Origin: Anthoceros angustus
Lineage: Eukaryota > Streptophyta > Anthocerotopsida > Anthocerotales > Anthocerotaceae
Direction: 5' to 3'
Length of the DNA: 64,000 bases
Assembly: GCA_010909165.1 (NCBI GenBank)
Contig: MU008153.1
Span: forward strand, 806,001-870,000
Shown here: positions 55,901 to 64,000 of the stretch, in pieces
How positions within the stretch are numbered: the stretch's first letter is position 1
Layout: the number at the start of each line of letters is the position of its first letter
The notes under the pieces: generated by a model
What the model saw: only the letters and a program-made list of their open reading frames with translations
The model's database searches: none
Told to the model about the DNA's origin: nothing
Position numbers and translations under genes: made by a program

Positions 55901-55973
55901 GATCACAAAGCTACATGCTTACATTGCACGGAAGAATGCAGAGCTAAGCGATGACGACGAGTGGGGGGAATGA
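52920..55973 (+). CDS. WASHC1: WASH complex subunit 1 homologue (Arp2/3 activator)
   Basis: Sixteen exons fit one frame: 52,920-53,009, 53,166-53,222, 53,312-53,488, 53,585-53,671, 53,707-53,831, 53,916-54,021, 54,144-54,258, 54,350-54,427, 54,513-54,626, 54,720-55,001, 55,091-55,149, 55,225-55,338, 55,425-55,502, 55,612-55,676, 55,796-55,814 and 55,902 (or 55,911)-55,973; 545 or 542 residues. The N-terminal WAHD1 region has IAGSKRAITMFSSAKYP, the WASH signature. GIGGVPPHVKSVADIMLFNS, then DNLAGA, LPPILPDLP and GPSIAPSA match successive WASH blocks. A polyproline run (PAPPPPPPLPPPLPPL) precedes the VCA module: WH2 (AALMASIRSPGIKLRK), central helix (LAEMASSLKMRRLAMKG) and acidic end with tryptophan (SDDDEWGE). 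WASH nucleates branched actin on endosomes through Arp2/3. Borders of exons 5/6 and 16 are the least certain. Confidence 0.92.
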
Positions 55974-56312
55974 GTTTCGTGCCCTAGGAGGTTTGCTTGA
56001 TATGCTTCGGATTGTCTGGTTTCTGATTCAGCAGGCCCCACAACTACAACAGTTCCAACATCATTTGTCCTGTTAGCATCTTCGTCTTCCACTGTCACTT
56101 CCGTCGGAAGATGCGCGCTAACCTCACGTCCCGTGAGAGGACTGGCTAGGTCGGTGGCCGGTGGCCGGTCGGCTCTATAACTAATGATCGTCTACTCAAA
56201 TAACCCACATTCTCTTCTCTGCTACTTTGGTCGTGCAGCATGTCTACCTAGTCCGTCTGCTTTGACCTAACTGTAAACCCTAAACCCTGGAGCTGAGGGA
56301 GAAAGCTTCACA
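55974..56312. promoter_or_regulatory. Intergenic; telo-box at 56,275-56,287 before the next gene
   Basis: 'aaaccctaaaccc' lies 26 bp before the ATG at 56,313. Telo-box elements (AAACCCTAA) are common near starts of plant genes for translation and growth. Its use here is inferred from position. Confidence 0.5.
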
Positions 56313-57080
56313 ATGCCTGGAGATGTGGCCCCAGATGCAAACGCTTTCTTTGATGCTGTCGTGTTTCAAATGCAAAATCTTGAGTCCGCCGACTCTTGCC
56401 ATACAAGATACTGGCGCAGTGTGTCAAATGTGTTCCGTGATGTTGAAATATGTTCGCATCCTCAGGCTGTAAAAACCCTTAGAACCCTGCAGATGACATG
56501 TAAAACAGAGTTTCGTGGGGAGCGTGTTGTCCTGAGTGCTTACCGGGCGATGCTGCGGAACTGTGTAGCAAATTCTCAAGCTCTTTTGCAACAGGAAGTG
56601 CCCCGTCTTAGCCTTATTGTCGGATTTGATATATAGGGATAGGGATCTACACTGGGGATCGGCAGGGCATCCAGTTCACACGAGGACGTGATCAACAGCT
56701 GGGAACTGACACCGCTTTGGATTTGGCACTTTCTGGTTCACGATCTACAGCAGGGGGGCCTTGTGAAGCCTGTGGTGTAACTGGAGATTGTCATGGAATG
56801 GTGCTGTCGTGCCTCAACTGTTTCTTGCCAGGATTTCCACTGTACCGGGTTTGAGTATGAAACTAGCGTTCCTGTATCCCTAGCAAAGACACGTGGGGGA
56901 ACATGCACCCTTGCAGTGTCAGATCCTCCCGAGCTAGTGCTTCACAGAGCCTAGTACTTGTTTAACAACGGGTATCGGATGCTTATCACATCTTCAGGAA
57001 CAACTGTGAGGACTTCGCCATTTATTCTAAGACTGGACTGCTCGTCAGTCAAAGGAGTGTGATGGGACGAAGTGGACAGG
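56313..57080 (+). CDS. Unknown gene, possible Cys-rich (PHD-like) C-terminal part
   Basis: The first frame (56,313-56,636, 107 codons) starts [20 protein letters not shown] and is helical with no domain that I recognise. Beyond its stop, a second frame (about 56,640-56,840) reads [20 protein letters not shown], and after a likely 'cttgccag' acceptor (about 56,832) a third reads [10 protein letters not shown]. The cysteine and histidine spacing resembles a PHD-type zinc finger. Whether these pieces are exons of one gene or a decayed copy is unclear; I could not find a donor that joins the first two in frame. Confidence 0.4.
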
Positions 57081-57121
57081 CGGCATCCATACTTGGGGCC
57101 CCTTTTGCTCCAGCTTCATTA

Positions 57122-57226
57122 TTAAGAGCTGCTAGGTGTGCAAAACATTAAGAGCTGCTCGGTGTGCAAAAAATTAAGAGCTGCTAGGTATGCAAAAAAT
57201 TAAGAGCTGCTAGGAGTGCAAAAAAA
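57122..57226. repeat. Minisatellite, ~30-33 bp x 3-4
   Basis: 'aagagctgctaggtgtgcaa' plus 'aaaatt' repeats with single-base differences. Confidence 0.85.
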
Positions 57227-57369
57227 TGATGTGTGTAGGTGACGTGTCTGAACGTCTTGTGTCTGTCCTTGCGTGACACGGTGCAATATCGTCTAGCCGG
57301 TCCATTTGGCTGTGTGCCTACGTGAGCCTGTCGTTACTGAACAAGTGGCCTAACACAAAACCGAATAAC

Positions 57370-57963
57370 TTATGAGAGTGCACCTACCGGCCCTTCTGCT
57401 GAGGCATTCGCAAGGCAGGCGAAAGAAAAAGCGTTAGCTTCAAGCTGAACCTCTTGCTTATGTAGTCCGTACAGCACCAATGTCTCTTGGCCGAGCCCTA
57501 GTGGCGCATACCCAATAATCAATGTCTCTTGGCCGAGCACTAGTTGTGCATGCCCAACAATCACATGACCAATGTCGAGCCCTAGTTGTGCATACCCAAC
57601 AATCACAGCACCACTGTCTCTTGGCCGAGCACTAGTTGTGCATGCCCAACAATCACATGATCAATGTCGAGCCCTAGTAGTGCATACCCAACAATCACAG
57701 CACCAATGTCTCTTGGCCAAGCACTAGTTGTGCATACCCAATTACAATCAGCATTGTTGATGTCTCGGCATCTACGAATCTAAATCTGTGATAAAATGTC
57801 CTGCCAAATCCGCTGCTCCGTTTAATACTACATTAGGCTCATACCTGAAGACCTCTAAAAAGATTCTCTTCCCCGAGGTTGTGTCACTCCTGCTCAACAA
57901 CTTGCAATGAATGGCATAGGACAACTTTTTAGACGTCGCAGTGTGTACAATAGTTGTTGCCAT
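57370..57963 (-). pseudogene. PPR gene relic amplified into a minisatellite
   Basis: The minus strand at 57,370-57,606 reads GYAPLGLGQETLVLYG and then NAFSFACLANAS, recognisable as the end of one PPR motif and the start of the next (compare GYSQQGMGQEALRVY and SVTFACLLQACAS in the PPR gene at 33-37 kb). The GYAxLGLGQET phrase is repeated in about five 50-60-bp units (57,480-57,740), which no functional PPR protein shows. There is no PPR frame on either side. Confidence 0.6.
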
Positions 57964-59386
57964 GTTGATAGGTTATTGCAGGCCAGCCCTGTCTTATCCA
58001 AGTTTTCAAGGATCCCAGGAGTTAGCTGAAAACTTTTAACTTGGGCTGTGTGTAACTTTGGCTAGGAAGGCGGTTATATTGGACTGCTTAATGCAAAATG
58101 AGTGAAGCATTAGTGTACATGAAGGGCTGATGCCCAAACCTTGTGTGCTCGTAACGGTATGAAGGGCTGATGCTCAACACTAAAAGAATAAGGGTGCTTT
58201 TACAATGCATGTTACAATGCCATTTAGAAAGGGTTTTAATCACATGTTGTAAATCAGGGCATTGTAGTGGATGCGTCCAAAACAGTTAGGAGGCGTGTAG
58301 TTTGTCCAGCCTGAAATCATAGATTATGAGCCATTTCAGATAGTCCCTAGAGGTTCGGGTTCAGGGTTGGGTACAAAGCACTATGCCACATCATTGGGTG
58401 CACCATGTCAGCGTGCCACATCACTGTGGCCTTGGCACATTAGCATTTCTAGATATGCCGCATTTGCAATGCGTATTTTAAAACAATATTTACAAACCAG
58501 GGAGCAACGCACTTAACAAAGCGTCATCACAAGCAAGTTACAAGGGGAATAACGTTAAATTTAACATCGGGAATAGTGTGGGTTACCATACCGTGGTTAA
58601 TAAACCAGAGTTGGGCTAACTAGAGTATACTAATCATGGTTACCTAACCAGAGTTACTTAACTTGGATGCATAGTTGATCACGTTGTTCTTCGCGGTGGC
58701 TAGGTGCGCTGTAAATTTGGATAAATAAATATTTTATAATATATAATTTATATAAAAATAAATATACTAATTATCAAAAATATAATTGTAGACCCAAATA
58801 TTTTGAATATTAACATCTAGGGTTTCAGGGTCTAGTTTTACACCGGGAAATAACTGCCGACGGTGTCAAAACACTAAATATGCAGAAGCGAGAGATCTCG
58901 TGAACTAAAACCTCAAAGCTAAAAGATCTACGTGACTAGTGCAACTACAGTTCCAAGATTGGAAATAGCAAACCATAAACCTCATCTGGGTGCACCCCGA
59001 AATACCAAAACTCTGTGCATCTACTGATCGGGTTAAACAATGTCCCCATAGCCACATCGCCGCCTTCTACACAAACAAAGAAACTGAGTGCTTGACAGAC
59101 GATAGCATTTCAAAAGCACAAGGTAATTAATTGATCTTACCATCTATGAAGTGCTTTGACATGCCTACACTGCCCGGATAGGTAACAAAACTCATAGAAT
59201 GTATGAAATTCAAGCTTCTGCACCATTAATAGTCCCTGCAGACCACACACTGCAAGATCAATGCACTGAAATGGAGTGTCAAATCAAGAGCTGCGATGAA
59301 AGCAAAAAAGAAGCATGCGTGCAGGACATGCCCCACCACTAGGCTTATGCACCCCCTGGGCAAGTTCTTCAGCCTACGCTACAGTC
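57964..59386. other. Intergenic, no supported gene
   Basis: A short direct repeat ('gaagggctgatgc', 58,122 and 58,160) is the only thing seen. The stretch 58,720-58,830 is AT-rich. Confidence 0.45.
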
Positions 59387-61053
59387 ACATGTGGTTCCCT
59401 CGCCAATTCCACGTAGGTCAAACATCAGGTAGCATATGGTTCACAAGGAAGCCATCATCCACCACTTGTTTGTGCAGGGTGGCCTTCATAACCTTCATGT
59501 CCACTATATCCAATGCAAGGCCAGATTTGGTGTACTTTTTCCACAAAACTGATGCCTTCATCATTTTACCTGAGGTGTCATGTAGCGAACCCTCCTCCTG
59601 CACAAGCATATTCTTCCCTTTTCCAAAATCATCGAGCTTTCTGTGCCAGCTTCTTTTGCGCGTTCTAACAACCTCTTCCTCTCTTGAACCGGCCATAAAA
59701 TTGCCTCATGACGGCCACAAGACCCCCAAATGCCGAGATGGGAATAAGGCTTGGCCACCGTAGCATTCTTCCTTTCCCGAGCACACTGCATCTGCTGACT
59801 TTCAGGGACCTCATGTGCCAACTTCTTCCTCTCAACCTCCAACAATAATTCCAATTACTTGGAATCCACTGTCTTGTTCACATATTGCCCACCTTTCTTA
59901 GAAGACAAAAGTCCCTAGCACTCCTAACAGTGTTATACTTCCACCAACATACCATCTTAGTCATAATCTGATCAACAATTTTGTTCATGTTCCAAGGCCC
60001 ACCAATCTCTACCTTGACAGTTGACTTAACCAACCTTTTAGTCACGTCCAGCTCCATCCAATAATTTCCAATGATTAGATTCATGAATTTGCACATAACC
60101 TAGTGCATCCTCCTCTTTAGCCTTCTGTGTGATGGGTCTCTTCTACAACTCAACCTGCACAAAAGGACGCGACATCAAGTCAATCCATGGACGAAAAAAT
60201 CACCAATAATAAAGACTGGACTTAGTGCAAATAATATCATGAGATCTTCACTAAGTCTTCCCAGCTGTTCTCTACCTTGCCGTTGTCAACTCCCTCCGCC
60301 ATACCCTCCTTCAGTAGAGCTGCAATAGTCGAGGACTGTTGGGCAAGACGTATCGCCTCCCGCTGCTCTTTCAGCCACTTGCTGATCCTATTGCGCTTCA
60401 CTCCTTCATGCGCAGAGACGGGAGCTTCCTTGGGAGCAGCCCAGGGCCTCAAGCCATACCAACTCCTTCTTCAACGGCCCCGACGCCCGATTCCTCATCG
60501 ATTGTCGGCTCGATCCACCTCCCCGCGCCCTCTTGCTCGATCCGCTTGTCGCTGCCATCATTCTCAATCCGCTTCGTGATTAGGGCATGATCCACTTGCT
60601 GCCCCAGCGCAGATCTTGTTCATGTTGCCGCCTGCTCGATCGGGTTCGCCGCCGCCTTCTCGGTCCCGACCGCTACCTCCGCGACCGCATGGTTGCAGAG
60701 GGGTGTCGGCCAAAGATCATCACCGCACTACCGCTACCTAGGATGGCCATGGATGCGGCTTTGCCACCGGGAGGCGATCCATTAGTCTCTTCGATGAGCG
60801 GACTCGCCGGCTCGTCATTGTGAATATTATGCGATCCAATGTCATGCACATCCGCACCCATCTCGGCCGATGTCGGCTTCTTCCTTCCTCTTGAAGACTT
60901 CCTTGGTTGAGGAGTTGATCTTACCGCAACCCTTTTGGCGCCCTTCTACCCTTTTACTTCCCACTTCTCTTGCAAGTTCTCTACTCCATCACCCAAGACG
61001 GCCTATGCCGCCACATACCTACTCTCCACAACCACCCCCATGGCCACTCCACA
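59387..61053. repeat. Tandem duplication of ~1.67 kb, unit 1
   Basis: Unit 1 repeats as 61,054-62,725. From about 59,600 to 60,320 the two are nearly identical to 61,265-61,970, while 60,450-61,000 differs from 62,100-62,700 by dozens of one- to three-base losses. The first ~200 bp of unit 2 shows similar losses against unit 1. Confidence 0.9.
59418..60861 (-). pseudogene. Unknown gene, copy 1, frame broken
   Basis: Minus-strand frames in order: a basic, Ala/Gly-rich start (about 60,860-60,670, ETNGSPPGGKAASMAILGSG), VKRNRISKWLKEQREAIRLA (60,237-60,452), MNLIIGNYWMELDVTKRLVK to WWKYNTVRSARDFCLLRKVG (59,878-60,096), VERKKLAHEVPESQQMQCAR (about 59,800) and a last frame ending LVNHMLPDV (59,418-59,696). 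The chain is collinear with copy 2, which supports a real ancestral gene with introns. I do not recognise the family; the tryptophan-rich, basic segments could bind DNA, but that is a guess. Confidence 0.4.
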
Positions 61054-62725
61054 TGTGGTTCCTCGCCAATTCCACGTAGGTCAAACATCGTAGCATATGG
61101 TTCACCATCATCCACCACTTGTTTGTGCAGGTGGCCTTCATAACCTTCATGTCCACTATATCCAATGCAAGGCCGATTGGTGTACTTTTTCCACAAACCG
61201 ATGCCTTCATCATTTTACCTCGAGGTGTCTTAACCCTCCTCCCCGCACAAGCATATTCTTCCCTTTTCCAAAATCATCGAGCTTTCTGTGCCAACTTCTT
61301 TTGCGCGTTCTAACAACCTCTTCCTCTCTTGAACCGGCCATAAAATTGCCTCATGACGGCCACAAGACCCCCAAATGCCGAGATGGGAATAAGGCTTGGC
61401 CACCGTAGCATTCTTCCTTTCCCGAGCACACTGCATCTGCTGACTTTCAGGGACCTCATGTGCCAACTTCTTCCTCTCAACCTCCAACAATAATTCCAAT
61501 TACTTGGAATCCACTGTCTTGTTCACATATTGCCCACCTTTCTTAGAAGACAAAAGTCCCTAGCACTCCTAACAGTGTTATACTTCCACCAACATACCAT
61601 CTTAGTCATAATCTGATCAACAATTTTGTTCATGTTCCAAGGCCCACCAATCTCTACCTTGACAGTTGACTTAACCAACCTTTTAGTCACGTCCAGCTCC
61701 ATCCAATAATTTCCAATGATTAGATTCATGAATTTGCACATAACCTAGTGCATCCTCCTCTTTAGCCTTCTGTGTGATGGGTCTCTTCTACAACTCAACC
61801 TGCACAAAAGGACGCGACATCAAGTCAATCCATGGACGAAAAAATCACCAATAATAAAGACTGGACTTAGTGCAAATAATATCATGAGATCTTCACTAAG
61901 TCTTCCCAGCTGTTCTCTACCTTGCCGTTGTCAACTCCCTCCGCCATACCCTCCTTCGAGCTGCAATAGTCGAGGACTGTTGGGCAAGACGTATCGCCTC
62001 CCGCTGCTCTTTCAGCCACTTGCTGATCCTATTGCGCTTCACTCCTTCATGCGCAGAGACGGGAGCTTCCTTGGGAGCAGCCCCGAGGGCCTCAACTGTC
62101 ATACCAACTCCTTCTTCAACGGCCCTGCACGCCCCTGATTCCTCATCGATTGTCGTGCCTGATCCACCTCCTGCGGCCCTCTTGCTCGATCCGTTTGCTG
62201 TTGCCATCATTCTCAATCCGCTTGCTGCATTCGCTGGGCATGATCCACTTGCTGCCCCCGCAGCGCAGGATCTTGTTCATGTTGCCGCCGTGCTCGATCG
62301 GGTTGCTGTCGCCGCCTTCTCTGGTCCCGGACCGCTACCTCCTGCGACCGCATGGTTGCAGAGGGGTGTCGGGCCAGCATCATCAGCCTGCACCAGCTCT
62401 GCTACCTAGGATGGCCATGGATGCGGCTTTGCCAGCTGGGAGGCAGTCCACATTAGTCTCTTCGATGAGCGGACTCCTGTCGGCTCGTCATTGTGAATAT
62501 TGTACGATCCAATGTCATGCACATCTGCAGACCCATCTCGGCCGATGTCGGCTTCTTCCTTCCTCTTGAAGACTTCCTTGGTTGAGGAGTTGATCTTACC
62601 GCAACCCTTTTTGGGCGCCCCTTCTTACCCTTTTTTACTTCCCACTTCTCTTGCAAGTTCTCTACTCCATCACCCAGCACGGCCTATGCCGCCGCCACAT
62701 ACCTACTCTCCACAACCACCCCCAT
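61054..62725. repeat. Tandem duplication of ~1.67 kb, unit 2
   Basis: Partner of 59,387-61,053. The sequence change from unit 1 to unit 2 occurs at 'ccacatgtggtt', which is present at both break points. Confidence 0.9.
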
Positions 62726-62881
62726 GGCCACTCCCTGATGTGATTCACTGCCGACTGCAGTGTTGATTGCGGACTTCCCAGACAATATTCTTGCTGTTGC
62801 AAGCTTCCTGGTGTCTTTGTCGGGCTCACGATGGAACACCAGCGACTGGACATGCACAAGCTTCTTCCCCCTATGAGGCAT
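61230..62881 (-). pseudogene. Unknown gene, copy 2, with additional 5' exon
   Basis: Starts at about 62,881 (MPHRGKKLVHVQSLVFHREP) and continues through SGKSAINTAVGSESHQGVAM to an in-frame TAG at about 62,684. The same frame then goes on as LGDGVENLQEKWEVKKGKKG and a basic RKSSRGRKKP stretch (62,453-62,680). The further frames match copy 1. The TAG sits in 'gcggcatag', which is conserved in both copies and could be a 3' splice site. No known domain. Confidence 0.4.
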
Positions 62882-62943
62882 CTAAGAACCAAGGTGGTTG
62901 TGGTCAGTAGGTGTGTTGAAGGTGGAGCCATGGTCAAGGCCAA

Positions 62944-63554
62944 AGCGCTAGTGTCGTAGCAACTCCAAAACTAAGTCAGTCTCTCTAACTCCCTGGCAGC
63001 GACGTCACGCTCTACCGTATGTTGTAGATGTGCGGAAAACAAGGCTGTAAATGGGGGAGTTTACCTCAACAATGGGGCTGACGAAGCGGTTACTAAAGTA
63101 CTTGGGAAAGAGCGTGTTCGGCAGCAAATGACCTCAGCCAAGTTCTCATGCACAGAAAACGGGATGACGTTACACGGGACACCCACGGCTGCACACCCTA
63201 GCGTCACTTTGTCAGCACGATGAACTGCAGCCTGTTCTGCACTAGAGAGCAATGTGAACCATGGTACCTTGTGACTTACTCCAGCGGCACCCAAGTCGAG
63301 GATGCCTGCAACAACCGAATGCCAGATACTTCACCGGATAAACAGTGGGGCTAAAAAGAGGCATTTGCATGGTTCAAACGGCTTCCTTTATCCAAGCGGC
63401 GAACCAAATAGCCTGGAATTTCCCGCCCATCATGCCCCTATTAATCCCGCCCAATGCCTGAAAATCGCCGCAAACGATTCTCCCTGATTGCACCTAAATT
63501 CCTTGCGCCCAAATTGCCAAACGCTTGCAAAGTTCAAGCTCATTTGGTTACCCT
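62944..63554. other. Possible exon on the minus strand, otherwise no supported gene
   Basis: On the minus strand about 63,060-63,135, between a possible 'ggctgag' acceptor and a GTAAAC donor, one frame reads HLLPNTLFPKYFSNRFVSPI. It looks coding in composition and may be the upstream exon of the unknown gene at 62.9 kb. I cannot confirm it. Confidence 0.25.
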
Positions 63555-64000
63555 AAGCCAAGCTAGTCTGGTCAAGTTTGGTTAAGTTTAGCTAGTGTGA
63601 TTAAGTTTGGTTGAGTTTAGCTAGTGTGGCTAAGTTTTGTTGAGTTTGGCTAGTTTGGTTAAGTTTGGGGTTAAGCTTGGTTAAGTTTGGGGTTAAGCTT
63701 GGTTAAGTTTGGGGCAGAAGTTCGTATGCGCTTGCAAACCTCTGGTTTAGGGTTTGCAGGTCTCTCCCACCTCAAGTTTATCGCTAATGGCGTAGCCTAT
63801 GGACTTGAACCCTAGTTGTACTCTCTTCCGAATAGTGCAACCTATAATGAAATTAACCCAGGTTTATGAGAGTCCTATGTATACGGACATTTTTTTTCGT
63901 CTCGGGATGTTAACCCCGAAACCCAAGGAACAGGGTTTGGGATGTCAACCCCAAAGCCGAAGGAATAGGGTTTAGCATGTCAACCCCAAAGCTGAGGTTG
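63555..64000. repeat. Two short tandem repeat zones at the window's end
   Basis: 63,555-63,716 repeats 'ggttaagtttgg' units (the last three as 'ggttaagtttggggttaagc'). 63,900-64,000 repeats about 42-bp units containing 'gatgtcaaccccaaagcc' and 'agggttt'. Confidence 0.75.

Overview
This is nuclear DNA of a land plant, most likely a free-sporing one (bryophyte, lycophyte or fern); I cannot name the species. The plant evidence is a PLS/E-class pentatricopeptide repeat (PPR) gene, plant-type ATP-dependent PEP carboxykinase, the meiotic RING protein HEI10, two STIG1-like cysteine-rich genes and an At1g32220-like atypical SDR. A full-length WASH gene argues against a flowering plant, because angiosperms are generally reported to keep only SCAR/WAVE activators of Arp2/3. 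Introns in the solid genes are short (about 60-480 bp) with GT-AG borders, plus one GC-AG intron.

Layout. 0-10 kb: no supported gene; minisatellites and a probable non-autonomous inverted-repeat transposon (3.96-5.34 kb). 10-13 kb and 21.4-24.4 kb: two copies of a ~3 kb segment, each carrying a STIG1-like gene. 13.5-21 kb: minisatellites, a decayed tweety-like fragment, a 61-bp hairpin and a degenerate zinc-finger gene. 24.6-28 kb: tandem copies of a broken DUF7869-type, probably transposon-derived gene. 28.7-32.6 kb: an intact single-exon tweety-like membrane protein gene between two inverted repeat arms. 33.6-37.2 kb: PPR gene with an internal ~924-bp duplication and frameshifts. 37.4-39.4 kb: HEI10. 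40-43.3 kb: TTC-tailed retroposons and tRNA-like pieces. 43.6-47.4 kb: PEPCK with a 5'UTR intron and TATA box. 49.7-52.6 kb: SDR gene and a truncated copy of its 3' end. 52.9-56 kb: WASH, divergent from the SDR gene across 317 bp. 56.3-57.1 kb: unknown gene. 57.4-57.8 kb: PPR relic amplified into a minisatellite. 59.4-62.9 kb: tandem pair of an unknown, broken gene.

For PEPCK, HEI10, SDR and WASH I worked out exon borders by hand; each model keeps one reading frame from ATG to stop (656, 291, 329 and 542-545 residues). The genes look like independent housekeeping or developmental loci, not a pathway cluster. Two points stand out: the complete WASH gene, and three tandem duplications whose junctions are surrounded by small indels, which suggests either assembly artefacts or very recent duplication with decay.
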